This document shows, piece by piece, positions 1 through 8,647 of a stretch of DNA of 55,069 nt. Position 1 is the stretch's first letter, and each line of letters begins with the position of its first letter. The notes below the pieces were generated by a model that saw only the letters and a program-made list of their open reading frames with translations, had not been told where the DNA came from and searched no databases. Source of the DNA: Nostoc calcicola FACHB-3891 (GTDB lineage: Bacteria; Cyanobacteriota; Cyanobacteriia; Cyanobacteriales; Nostocaceae); the NCBI RefSeq assembly GCF_014697355.1, contig NZ_JACJRQ010000048.1:1-55069 (forward strand). The letters run 5' to 3'. Position numbers and translations under genes: made by a program.

Positions 1-1676
1 CCAAAGCCATTAGCATTAGCAAAGCTGATTTAATCATTCAAAATGCCGTCAATCCCAGTGTTGGGTCAGTGGGTGGTAGCATTCAAATCAGCTATCAAGT
101 CAAGAATCAAGGCGCGGGTAGTGCTGGTTCTCAACAAACTAAGTTTTATCTCTCAACAAATACAACCTTCAGCAATGATGATACTTATTTAGGTTCTGAC
201 TACCTCAGTGCGATCGCTGGCGGTGCTGTAAGTGCCAGAACAACTACACTCACCATCAGCAATAACATCGCCACAGGTAGTTATTACCTGCTATATCAAG
301 CTGATGGTAATAACAATATTGCCGAAAGTAATGAAACTAATAACATCATTGCCAAAGCCATTAGTATTAACAAAGCTGATTTAATCATTCAAAATGCCGT
401 CAATCCTAGTACTGGGTCGGTGGGTGGAAATATTCAAATCAGCTATCAAGTCAAGAATCAAGGTGCTGGTAATGCTGGTTATAGCTACACCAAATTTTAT
501 CTATCCAAAGATCAAATTCTCAGCAATGAGGATACCTTATTGGGTTCTGAATACACCAGCAGCCTTGCATCTGGGAGTTACAGCAGCGAAACATTGTCAC
601 TCAAAATTAGCAAAAGTATCGCCGCGGGTAGCTACTACTTGTTGTATCAAGCTGATGGCGATGTTGATATTGCCGAAAGCAATGAAACCAACAACATTGT
701 TGCTAAAGCTATTACCATTATCAAAAATATCGGTTATAACTCCACCGATGGCTATGGCTTAATTAATGCAGCAGCAGCAGTTGCTAAAGTCCTTGGTCAG
801 ACTACCTTTGCTGATGTTGCTGACCTTGGTGGTAATGATTGGGGAGCCGACCTGGTAAAAGCCCCGGAAGTCTGGGCAAAGGGATACACAGGTAAGGGTG
901 TTATCGTTGCTGTGGTAGATACTGGTGTCGATCGCAATCATTCAGACTTGAGCAATAATATCTGGAAGAATACCAAGGAAATTGCTGGCAACGGCAAAGA
1001 TGATGATGGCAATGGCTACATTGATGATGTTTATGGCTGGAACTTTGTTGACAACAACAACAACACCCTAGATGGAAATAGTCATGGCACCCATGTCGCT
1101 GGCACCATCGCTGGAGTGAAAAATAATATTGGTGTTACAGGTATCGCTTATGATGCCAAGATTATGCCGGTCAAAGTCTTGGGTGATAATGGCTCTGGCG
1201 AGGATCTTGGGGTCGCTCAAGGCATCCGTTATGCGGTGAACAATGGAGCAAATGTTATTAACCTCAGCTTGGGTAGCGATGAACCTAACAGTGACATAGA
1301 ATCAGCCGTTCAATATGCCGCCAGCAAAGGGGTAATTGTCGTTATGGCAGCAGGCAATTCTAGTGGTTCAGAACCTATTTATCCTGCCCGCTATGCCAAT
1401 AAATGGGGGCTGGCTGTTGGGGCAATTGATAAGTATGAAGAGATGGCTTACTTCTCTAACGAAGCTGGACCAAATACACTCCCTTACATCACAGCTCCAG
1501 GAGTCGATATCTACTCCACATTACCAGACAATTACTATGGTTCTAAAGACGGAACATCTATGGCAACTCCCCACGTTGCTGGGGTAATAGCCTTGATGTT
1601 AAGTGCAAAGAAAGGTCTAACTGATGCCCAAGTGCGTCAGATTGTCACAACAACAGCAGAAAATAGTTTGGCATAG
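1..1676 (+). CDS. S8 family serine protease with CARDB repeats, 5'-partial
   Basis: Subtilisin-like endopeptidase. The reading frame is open from the first base of the window, so the true start lies upstream; the GTG at 69 is internal. The N-terminal part holds two CARDB-type beta-sandwich repeats of 117 residues (DNA period 351 bp, nearly identical, so a recent duplication), probably adhesion or spacer modules. The protease domain follows: Asp in VVDTGVD, His in SHGTHVAGT, Ser in DGTSMATPHVAG, so the catalytic triad is intact. The segment just before the protease domain (GYGLINAAAA, then FADV..LGG and WGADLVKAPEVWA) is shared with the next gene, showing tandem duplication. The protein ends shortly after the catalytic Ser domain. 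Likely extracytoplasmic; a secretion signal, if any, is outside the window. Confidence 0.93.
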   Translation, partial: KAISISKADLIIQNAVNPSVGSVGGSIQISYQVKNQGAGSAGSQQTKFYLSTNTTFSNDDTYLGSDYLSAIAGGAVSARTTTLTISNNIATGSYYLLYQADGNNNIAESNETNNIIAKAISINKADLIIQNAVNPSTGSVGGNIQISYQVKNQGAGNAGYSYTKFYLSKDQILSNEDTLLGSEYTSSLASGSYSSETLSLKISKSIAAGSYYLLYQADGDVDIAESNETNNIVAKAITIIKNIGYNSTDGYGLINAAAAVAKVLGQTTFADVADLGGNDWGADLVKAPEVWAKGYTGKGVIVAVVDTGVDRNHSDLSNNIWKNTKEIAGNGKDDDGNGYIDDVYGWNFVDNNNNTLDGNSHGTHVAGTIAGVKNNIGVTGIAYDAKIMPVKVLGDNGSGEDLGVAQGIRYAVNNGANVINLSLGSDEPNSDIESAVQYAASKGVIVVMAAGNSSGSEPIYPARYANKWGLAVGAIDKYEEMAYFSNEAGPNTLPYITAPGVDIYSTLPDNYYGSKDGTSMATPHVAGVIALMLSAKKGLTDAQVRQIVTTTAENSLA

Positions 1677-1727
1677 GAGATTTCAATGGGAAAAGAACTA
1701 TACTAATCCCGAATGATTTGTCAGAAA

Positions 1728-1764
1728 AAAGAACCCCAATTTCTTTGTGAAGTTGGGGTTCTTT
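1728..1764. terminator. Strong hairpin between the two protease genes
   Basis: A perfect 12-bp stem (AAAGAACCCCAA, 1728-1739, with TTGGGGTTCTTT, 1753-1764) closes a 13-nt loop about 50 nt after the first protease stop codon. It is A-rich upstream and T-rich downstream. It probably ends transcription of the first protease, so the second is likely transcribed from its own promoter in the AT-rich 240 bp that follow. I see nothing else in that spacer. Confidence 0.7.
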
Positions 1765-2003
1765 GTCTTGAAACTATCAAAATATGACTTTGCAAGCAAA
1801 ATTTAATATTTTATTGATAATTTGATTATTGATAAAAATCCCTCTTTGGGAAAATATTTCTTTTGTAGTAAAGTTAGCAATTTTTTCTGAAATTACATAG
1901 TAATTATTGACAATAGAGCTTCTTCACAGATTAAAATCTTTCAAAAAAGGTTTTAACGCTTCAAACTGTCAAAAACTATTGCTATTTTTGAGAAAAAATA
2001 CTC

Positions 2004-3608
2004 ATGTTAAATAATGATGTTAATAACAATTTGTTTGCCAATAAAGCGTTAAACACCAATTCAATATCCTCATTGGATACCTTTAATACTAAGGATAACT
2101 ACAGTCTAAACCTCAGTCGCCATAGCAGCTACAATTCAACTGATGCTGATATGCAGTTGCTAAAGAAAAATAACTCAAAAATTAGCACTAAAAATACTGC
2201 TAATAGCAGCGGAAATTATAATTCCACCACGGGTTATGGCTTAATTAATGCAGCCGCAGCATTGGCTAAAGTTACTGGCCAAAATACCTTTGCTGATGTT
2301 CCCGATCTTGGTGGCAATAATTGGGGAGCAGACCTTGTGAAAGCGCCAGAAGTTTGGGCACAGGGATACACAGGAAAAGGCGTTGTTGTTGCTGTTGTAG
2401 ATACTGGGGTTGACTACAACCACGAAGATTTGAAAAATAATATTTGGACGAATGCCAAGGAAATTGCAGATAACGGTATAGATGATGATGGCAATGGTTA
2501 TGTTGATGATAACTATGGCTGGAACTTCTCTGGTAACAACAACAATACCTTAGACAGAAATGGTCATGGGACTCATGTTTCTGGCACGATCGCAGGAGAG
2601 AATAATAACTACGGTGTCACTGGCATTGCCTATGATGCCAAAATCATGCCTGTCAAAGTTTTGAATGACTCCGGCTCCGGTTCCTATAGTTCTATAGCTA
2701 AAGGTATTCGCTACGCTGTGGACAATGGAGCCAATGTGATTAACCTCAGCTTAGGAGGCGCATATTCTAATCGTACTCTAGAGTCAGCCATTAATTATGC
2801 CAGCAGCAAAGGAGTTGTTGTCGTCATGGCAGCTGGTAATGATGGTGACTCATCACCAGATTATCCCGCCCGTTATGCATCAAAATCCGGAATTGCCGTT
2901 GGGGCAGTAGATAGAAATAATAATATGGCTGACTTCTCTAACCGCTCTGGAACAAGTCAAATCAGCTATGTCACAGCCCCAGGAGTCAACGTCTATTCAT
3001 CAGTTCCAAATAACCAGTATGACACTTATAGCGGCACTTCTATGGCTGCTCCTCACGTTGCTGGTGTAGTTGCCCTGATGCTGAGTGCTAACCCTAATCT
3101 AACTGATGCCCAAGTACGTCAGATTGTTACAGAAACCGCAGGAAATAGTACACAAAGCACAAGTTTTAATTTGAATATTTATAATGTGACTTCTCTGGCG
3201 AATCAAGTAATTACACAAACAGCAGAATATCTCACACCAAAGACTATCTCTAGTTTTAATAATTATGATTTTGGTTTTGAGAGTAATCAGGCAATGACAG
3301 AAACAGCAAAATATCTGATGCCACAAACCATTGCTAATTTTGATAAATTCGATATTGGTTCTGTGAGTAATCAGTCAATTACAGAAACAACAAAATATCT
3401 GACATCATCTGACAATAATGATACATTAGTTAATCCAGAGTTATGGTCTCAATCTCTAGACTATGAGATGATATTCACCGGCATCAATATGAATAGTAAT
3501 GAGAACAATCAAGATGGGAATAATGTTGATTTTGGGAAACTAGTAGAGCAAATGCAAAAACAATTAGAACAATTAGAGCAGGTGAGAAAATTCTTGGGTC
3601 TTGGTTGA
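2004..3608 (+). CDS. S8 family serine protease with C-terminal 28-residue repeats
   Basis: Second subtilisin-like protease, 534 aa. Triad: Asp in VVDTGVDYNHEDL, His in NGHGTHVSGT, Ser in SGTSMAAPHVAG. It has no CARDB repeats; instead it has a short Asn/Ser-rich N-terminus of about 75 residues with no hydrophobic signal peptide, which suggests non-Sec export or loss of the signal. After the protease domain there is a degenerate repeat of 28 residues (84-bp DNA period, starting at residues 400, 428 and 456) with the theme NQ.[IM]T[EQ]T..YL. The C-terminus ends in a Gln-rich stretch likely to form a helix (LVEQMQKQLEQLEQV). Paralogue of the gene just upstream; the catalytic domains are very similar. 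An HlyD-type adaptor gene lies convergent downstream. Confidence 0.93.
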   Translation: MLNNDVNNNLFANKALNTNSISSLDTFNTKDNYSLNLSRHSSYNSTDADMQLLKKNNSKISTKNTANSSGNYNSTTGYGLINAAAALAKVTGQNTFADVPDLGGNNWGADLVKAPEVWAQGYTGKGVVVAVVDTGVDYNHEDLKNNIWTNAKEIADNGIDDDGNGYVDDNYGWNFSGNNNNTLDRNGHGTHVSGTIAGENNNYGVTGIAYDAKIMPVKVLNDSGSGSYSSIAKGIRYAVDNGANVINLSLGGAYSNRTLESAINYASSKGVVVVMAAGNDGDSSPDYPARYASKSGIAVGAVDRNNNMADFSNRSGTSQISYVTAPGVNVYSSVPNNQYDTYSGTSMAAPHVAGVVALMLSANPNLTDAQVRQIVTETAGNSTQSTSFNLNIYNVTSLANQVITQTAEYLTPKTISSFNNYDFGFESNQAMTETAKYLMPQTIANFDKFDIGSVSNQSITETTKYLTSSDNNDTLVNPELWSQSLDYEMIFTGINMNSNENNQDGNNVDFGKLVEQMQKQLEQLEQVRKFLGLG

Positions 3609-3912
3609 AAATTGTAGTGATTTTCAGTTGATTTAAATACAGACACAAATGTTATGGCGTTTCCTAGTCTGCTGAGGTACAAATCTCTGCGTACCTCTGC
3701 GCTTTACTTTGCGCCCCTCTGCGTTTCAAAATATTATCTGTACCTCACTTAACTGGGAATCGCTATATTAGACCCTTCGCAATACCAATCTCACATATTC
3801 TAATCATTCTGAATTATTACACTTTTGCGTTCAGGTAAAAATTAGCGATCGCCTTTGTATTATCGGGAATAAATCCAGGGGTAAAGCGCAATGCTAAACC
3901 CCTACTACAAAC
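3609..3912. other. Spacer between protease and HlyD genes
   Basis: Convergent intergenic region with no gene. Around 3685-3730 it carries a dispersed repeat with the theme CTCTGCG.ACCTCTGCG..TTTGCG. The same family, in the opposite orientation, recurs just after rnj (about 20097-20157) and near 27338. Confidence 0.5.
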
Positions 3913-5394
3913 CTACCTCACTGAAAAAGCCTCGCTGAATCGCCGCGTCACAGGCTCAGTAATGAAGGTCAAAATTGACTTTTTACGAGTGACAATTTCA
4001 CCTGTAGCAGCCATCCCTGGTGTAAATTCCACTTCTTGACCCCGGACGTTGACTGCGTGTTTACTTAACTTAATTCTTGTGGGAAAAACTAAGCCCAATT
4101 CTTTATCAACAATTGCATTGGGACTGACTTGCACAACTTCGCCTTCCACAGTGCCAAATTCCTGGAAGGGGAAAGTTGCCATTTTTACTTTCGCTCTCAT
4201 TCCTTGACGAATAAACCCAATATCGCGGTTGAGGACTTTCACCTCTAGGAGCATTTCTTCTCCTTCCGGCAAAATTGACAGCAATTCTTCACCTGATTGC
4301 ACTGGGCCTTTGGTAGCTTTGACTCTGTAAATCGTACCACTAACGGGAGCCTCGATAGTTTCCAAAGCTTGCTGCTTTCTCGCTTGCTCTAATTGACCTT
4401 GAACCGTTGTCAATTCTTCTTTACGCTTGTTTAACTGGGTCAAAATTTCACTTTGGCGTTCTGATGCTACACGCTGGGCTTGATTTTGTGCAGCTTTGTA
4501 AGCTTCTTGAGCTTGGCGAATTTCTTGGGCTTGAGCAGCAATATCTTTTTCTAATGATGTGACTTTGTCTTCAGCCTCAGTTATTCTATTCTGGGCATTG
4601 GTTACGTCATCTTGTGACTTAGTGATTTCTGTCTTTGCACGAGTTAATCTTTCTTGGGCTTCTAGGTAATCAACTCTTGGTACAGCGCCGGGAGTTATGA
4701 GGGTGCGTAGGCTTTTTTCTCTTTCTTCGGCGATCGCCAAATTATCCTCAATTTTAGTACGGATGCTTTCGGCGTTGACAAAGTTGGTTTTAGCATTGGT
4801 GACGCTAGTTTTAGCAGCCACTAAGTTATCTTGTAACCGAGTCAACCGGACTTTAGCTTGGTCGATGAGTGCTTGTTGGCGATTTGCTTCGGCTTCGGCT
4901 CCGGCTTGACGTGCTTGGAAATCTTGCAAACGGGAGCTTAAAAGTTCATCTTGCAGTTTCGTACCAGCAACTTTACCTCCAGTGCGTTCTGCATCCAAAC
5001 GTTGCAAATCGTCCTGAATCAATCTGGTAGATTTGGCTAGACGGGAAACATCAGTTTTCTGCAAGTCTGGATCTTTTTGAACCAAAATCTGACCTTTAGT
5101 AACCCGATCGCCTTCTTGTACTTTCACGGCGACAATTGAGCCTCCACCTAAGGATGTCACCGGTCTTACCTGTGTAGAAGCAATTAATTCCCCTGGTGCT
5201 GTTGCTACTTCATCGATTTGGGAGAAGTGCGCCCAGGCGATCGCCCCAAATACTATAACGCTAATCGTTCCCGCTAATAATCTTGTGTACAGAGGTGGTA
5301 ATTCCTGTACCGCCTTCCCCAATTCATAAGTAAGTTGTTCCTCAGGTTGGGCGAATCGCTCTTTTGTCTGACGTGCTTGAGCAGCATTTACCAT
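3913..5394 (-). CDS. HlyD family periplasmic adaptor (membrane fusion protein)
   Basis: Membrane fusion protein, 493 aa, that would link an inner-membrane exporter to the outer membrane. A cytoplasmic N-terminus (about 40 aa) is followed by one transmembrane helix (LLAGTISVIVFGAIAWAHF). Then come a lipoyl-like half (GGSIVAVKVQEGDRVTKGQIL), a long coiled-coil of about 250 residues rich in Gln, Ala, Lys and Glu, the second lipoyl half (IEAPVSGTIYRV) and a beta-barrel end (LNRDIGFIRQGMRAKVKM). This is the layout of type I secretion adaptors of the HlyD/PrtE class. The ABC transporter and the outer-membrane TolC partner are not in the window. It lies next to, and convergent with, two proteases of which the complete one lacks a Sec signal, so a secretion link is possible but inferred only from position. 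Confidence 0.92.
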   Translation of the reverse strand: MVNAAQARQTKERFAQPEEQLTYELGKAVQELPPLYTRLLAGTISVIVFGAIAWAHFSQIDEVATAPGELIASTQVRPVTSLGGGSIVAVKVQEGDRVTKGQILVQKDPDLQKTDVSRLAKSTRLIQDDLQRLDAERTGGKVAGTKLQDELLSSRLQDFQARQAGAEAEANRQQALIDQAKVRLTRLQDNLVAAKTSVTNAKTNFVNAESIRTKIEDNLAIAEEREKSLRTLITPGAVPRVDYLEAQERLTRAKTEITKSQDDVTNAQNRITEAEDKVTSLEKDIAAQAQEIRQAQEAYKAAQNQAQRVASERQSEILTQLNKRKEELTTVQGQLEQARKQQALETIEAPVSGTIYRVKATKGPVQSGEELLSILPEGEEMLLEVKVLNRDIGFIRQGMRAKVKMATFPFQEFGTVEGEVVQVSPNAIVDKELGLVFPTRIKLSKHAVNVRGQEVEFTPGMAATGEIVTRKKSILTFITEPVTRRFSEAFSVR

Positions 5395-5401
5395 ATATTT
5401 T

Positions 5402-5482
5402 TATCCTTTGTCCTTTGTCATTAGTCATTTGTCATTTGTCCTTGGTTATTCACTAATGACTAATGACCAATGACTAATAACT
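5402..5482. repeat. Heptamer STRR array (TTTGTCA / TGACTAA type)
   Basis: Degenerate 7-bp tandem repeats run between the HlyD and SDR genes: TTTGTCC, TTTGTCA, TTAGTCA, TTTGTCA, then after a short centre TGACTAA, TGACCAA, TGACTAA. The two halves are inverted relative to each other and can fold into a hairpin. The same type recurs at about 7556-7632, 10985-11101, 16863-16930 and 24788-24845. Confidence 0.8.
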
Positions 5483-5492
5483 TGTGTTTAAT

Positions 5493-6368
5493 TCAAACTG
5501 CTAGATACCGCCGCAAAAAATTTTCTAATGTCTCCAATTGGAAGTTAAAAATCGCTTCTAAATTGGCAATTTCACCTTTTGTACAGAAAAATTCATTTGC
5601 TAGCAATGTGCGATAGGTTCCTAAAGCTTTTTGGACTTGGGGATTAAATAAACCCAATGCCCCTTGTAACCCATCAATTACAAATAGTGGTGAATTAATT
5701 ATTACTGGTTCTTTGGCGAAGATCCGACCAAAAATTCGGGGAATATCTTCTCTTAATAAAATCTCCGGCCCTCCCACTGGTAAAATCTGGTTGCGAGCGC
5801 CTTCAACTGTAAAAGAATCCACTGCTATCCTTGCCAAATCATCGGTACTGACAATTGAGGTCCGATTTTTGCGATCGCCAATTAGCAGATACAATCCTGT
5901 TTCCCGAAATCGTTCTACCAGTGGTAGCAAGTTAGATGCTAATCCAGCTGGGCGTAAAATTGTGTAATCCAAGCCACTAGCTTCTAAATATCGCTCTACT
6001 GCTCGTTTGGCTTTGAAAACGGGAGCATCTTCATAACCGCGATCGGCTCCCAATACAGAAATGAAGACAAAGTGCTGCACCCCATTAGCTTTTGCTTGGT
6101 CAATCAGTTCAATATTGGCACGGTAATCTAAGGATAAAGCATCGCTATCAGAACCGTGGGCGCTGATAACATACTTCACACCTTGACTAGCCTTTTGAAT
6201 GTCTCTTTCCCGCTCCAAATCACCGATGAAGATTTCTGCACCCCGGTGTTCTAATTCGCTGTAGCGCGAGGTAAGACGGGCAAATGCTCTCACAGACTGC
6301 TCTCGTTGACGTAGGAGTCGCACAACTCTGCGACCAATTCCTCCCGTTGCTCCAGTTACTAGAAACAT
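5493..6368 (-). CDS. NAD(P)-binding atypical SDR family protein
   Basis: Rossmann-fold protein, 291 aa, of the atypical short-chain dehydrogenase (NmrA/YwnB, Ycf39-like) type. The dinucleotide motif TGATGGIGRRV is at the N-terminus; it is followed by NAD-contact segments (AHGSDSDAL; FVFISVLGADRG) and the sugar-epimerase-like motif DYTILRPAGL. The usual YxxxK catalytic pair is not obvious, so it may bind a cofactor or act as an assembly factor rather than an enzyme. I chose the ATG at 6368 because AGG lies 7-8 nt upstream and the protein then begins at the beta-strand before the nucleotide motif; a TTG at 6386 would add six residues. Substrate unknown. Confidence 0.85.
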   Translation of the reverse strand: MFLVTGATGGIGRRVVRLLRQREQSVRAFARLTSRYSELEHRGAEIFIGDLERERDIQKASQGVKYVISAHGSDSDALSLDYRANIELIDQAKANGVQHFVFISVLGADRGYEDAPVFKAKRAVERYLEASGLDYTILRPAGLASNLLPLVERFRETGLYLLIGDRKNRTSIVSTDDLARIAVDSFTVEGARNQILPVGGPEILLREDIPRIFGRIFAKEPVIINSPLFVIDGLQGALGLFNPQVQKALGTYRTLLANEFFCTKGEIANLEAIFNFQLETLENFLRRYLAV

Positions 6369-6551
6369 ATAAATACCTAAATTCAATAGTTACAGCGTTT
6401 ATAGTTCTCGAAATGCTCTGGTATAGAGGTCACACTTTATTTATCTTAATAGTTACTATAGATGTGCGGGGAATTCCGCCGAATTGATTAAATTTGCGGT
6501 TTTATTGACTCATTAATTCATGCGATCGCACTATGTTATCTACGCCAGCAG

Positions 6552-6586
6552 CTCACCGCCATAACGTTACTAAGTTTGGCGGTGAG
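6552..6586 (-). terminator. Putative terminator after the S1-domain gene
   Basis: A perfect 10-bp stem (CTCACCGCCA with TGGCGGTGAG) and 15-nt loop lie 13 nt beyond the stop codon of the minus-strand S1 gene. No clear U-tract follows, so termination is only likely. Confidence 0.5.
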
Positions 6587-6598
6587 TATATCTTAAAA

Positions 6599-7501
6599 CT
6601 ATTCAGATGCTTTGTTGCTAGCTCTATTGGCACGCGCCTCAGCTGAAGCCATCACCTCAGCGAAATTCTCTAGCACTTCGCCAGGGAAGTTTTCCAAAAC
6701 TCTGGTAGAAAGAGCAACTCGCCCTTTACCTTCATCCAAGTCAATAATTACAGCTTTAATTGGTTGACCAATTTGAAATACCTTTTCCAAAGATTCAATG
6801 AATTTTTGGCTTACTTGCTTGATATGAAGTAAAGCGCTCATACCATCTAAATCGACAAACACACCAAAAGGCTTGATACCAGTAACTTTGCCTTCCACTA
6901 ATTGACCGAGTTGTAACAAACTAAAGTTGCTAGAACGAGTTGCTAAACGTTGGGAAAGAATAAGTTTATTGGTGTTTTTATTAATTTCCAAAAAGCCCAC
7001 AGTCAGAGTTTGACCTTTGAGTGCTTCTAAATTATCACGCTCCGCCAAGTGCGATCGCGGAATAAATCCCCGCAAAGACAGAACCTCCACCGTGACACCA
7101 CCTTTATTCACACCCATAACCCGTACTTGCACAGTCTGAGCATTTTCCTGCATTTCGGCCAATCTTTCCCAGATATGCTGAATTTCCAACTGCTTTCGAG
7201 AAAGAGTGACTTGACCTTCTGCATCCTGATCTCGGATAATCAAAAACTCCAGTTCCTCTTGCAATGGCAGCACCTCCGATAAATCGGTCACTGCTCTCAA
7301 AGAAGCCTCATCGCGCGGTAGAAAAGCTGACGATTTGCCACCAATATCGACATAAGCTCCATCATGGTCAAATTGGAACACTTTGCCACGTACAACCTGT
7401 CCCTTTTGAAACTGATAGTCGTGTTTTTCTAGTGCTTTGGCAAAATCGTCCATTGTAAACGGCGAATTGGCTGTTTGAGAAAGTTTCGATTCGGAATTCA
7501 T
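6599..7501 (-). CDS. S1 RNA-binding domain protein (ribosomal protein S1-like)
   Basis: RNA-binding protein of 300 aa with three S1/OB-fold domains. Domain 1 spans about residues 34-105 (GQVVRGKVFQFDHDGAYVDIGGKSSAFLP), domain 2 about 120-190 (VQVRVMGVNKGGVTVEVLSLRGFIP) and domain 3 about 200-275 (GQLVEGKVTGIKPFGVFVDLDGMSALLH). Cyanobacterial S1 proteins typically have three S1 domains rather than the six of E. coli, and most cyanobacteria carry two paralogues. This one fits the S1 group; whether it is the ribosome-bound form or the second (rps1B-type) form cannot be decided here. Probably monocistronic. Confidence 0.88.
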   Translation of the reverse strand: MNSESKLSQTANSPFTMDDFAKALEKHDYQFQKGQVVRGKVFQFDHDGAYVDIGGKSSAFLPRDEASLRAVTDLSEVLPLQEELEFLIIRDQDAEGQVTLSRKQLEIQHIWERLAEMQENAQTVQVRVMGVNKGGVTVEVLSLRGFIPRSHLAERDNLEALKGQTLTVGFLEINKNTNKLILSQRLATRSSNFSLLQLGQLVEGKVTGIKPFGVFVDLDGMSALLHIKQVSQKFIESLEKVFQIGQPIKAVIIDLDEGKGRVALSTRVLENFPGEVLENFAEVMASAEARANRASNKASE

Positions 7502-7615
7502 GACTTTTGAAGATTAATTTTTATTGAGCTGATGCCACTGGAGTTTAGATTGTGATTTGTCCTTTGTCTTTTGTCATTTGTCTTTCACTAATGACTAATG
7601 ACCAATAACCAATGA

Positions 7616-8368
7616 TTAATGACCAATGACCAATTGACTAAAGAGTTGTTGCACCTGCTCCCAAGCATCGGCAGCAGCTTTAGGATTATAACTGCCACGA
7701 TGGTCACAGAAAAATCCGTGGTCAGCTCCATCGTAGCGAAACACACGATGAGGAATTTTATATTTTTCTAACTCTGCTTCAATTTCATCTACTTGTTCGG
7801 CTGGGATGCTAGCATCTTCTTTACCAAACAAGGCATAGAGAGTGCCTGTGATTTCTCTGGTGCGGCTGAGTGTGGCAGCGCCACCTCCTGGTGTGCGGGT
7901 GGTAATTCCAGCACCGTAGAAGGAAGCTGTAGCTTTAATATCTGGTAGGGTGGCTGCAAGATAAGCAACATGACCGCCGAAGCAGAAACCAATACAGCCA
8001 AAGCCATCTTTTTTGACCTTGGGGAGGTTTTTCAGGTAGTCAATTGCTAGTTGAATATCGCTTAATAACTCTGATGCTTGAGTCTGTTCCCAAGCGTATT
8101 TTCTACCAACTTGAATATCTTCTGGGGTATAACCGGTTTCAAAGCCAGGGGCAATACGTTCAAAAAGTGCAGGTGCGATCGCTACATATCCAAGTCTAGC
8201 TATTCGTTCTGTAACTTCCCGAATGTGAACGTTGACACCGAAAATCTCCTGCAACACCACGATTCCTGGATAAGAACCAGATTCTTTTGGTTCTGCCAGA
8301 TAAGCCGACACTTGAATATTATCTTGCAAAAGTTTAACCGTTGTGGTACTTATTACTTGCTCTGTCAT
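7616..8368 (-). CDS. Dienelactone hydrolase family protein
   Basis: Alpha/beta hydrolase, 250 aa, of the DLH family, with a catalytic Cys in place of Ser. The nucleophile elbow is IGFCFGGH (Cys129), the acid is Asp185 (FGKEDASIP) and the base is His217 (DGADHGFF); this is the complete DLH triad. Cytoplasmic, no signal peptide. In bacteria the family hydrolyses dienelactone or related lactones and esters; cyanobacterial substrates are mostly unknown. It stands alone between two STRR-bearing spacers. Confidence 0.9.
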   Translation of the reverse strand: MTEQVISTTTVKLLQDNIQVSAYLAEPKESGSYPGIVVLQEIFGVNVHIREVTERIARLGYVAIAPALFERIAPGFETGYTPEDIQVGRKYAWEQTQASELLSDIQLAIDYLKNLPKVKKDGFGCIGFCFGGHVAYLAATLPDIKATASFYGAGITTRTPGGGAATLSRTREITGTLYALFGKEDASIPAEQVDEIEAELEKYKIPHRVFRYDGADHGFFCDHRGSYNPKAAADAWEQVQQLFSQLVIGH

Positions 8369-8593
8369 AATAATTTTTACCAGTGTTATGTGATTAGGAG
8401 TGTATTTCTTTGATATAACTATGCCAGTATGTCCAGGTTATTTCCAATAAAGTTATCAATTACCATAGCGATCGCATTCAAAATTTGTATCAGAAAAATT
8501 TCATATGTAGTAAATCAAATATTTGCCATCTAAATGCAGCCGATCGCCAAAGGAGTGCTGACTTCAAAGTGCTAAGTATTCAAGTAAAAACTA

Positions 8594-8640
8594 GCACTCA
8601 GTACTCAGCATTCAGCACTCAGCACCCAGTATTCAGGAGG
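8594..8640 (+). promoter_or_regulatory. Heptamer array abutting the plmA ribosome-binding site
   Basis: Six consecutive 7-bp units (GCACTCA, GTACTCA, GCATTCA, GCACTCA, GCACCCA, GTATTCA; 8594-8635) run straight into GGAGG (8636-8640), which is spaced 7 nt from the ATG at 8648. The Shine-Dalgarno fixes the start, and the array forms the leader of the mRNA. Confidence 0.75.
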
Positions 8641-8647
8641 TTTGGTG

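Noticed and set aside
8078..8413. 111-aa open frame opposite the dienelactone hydrolase
   Set aside because: Antisense shadow of a well-supported gene; Cys/Phe-rich composition without family resemblance.
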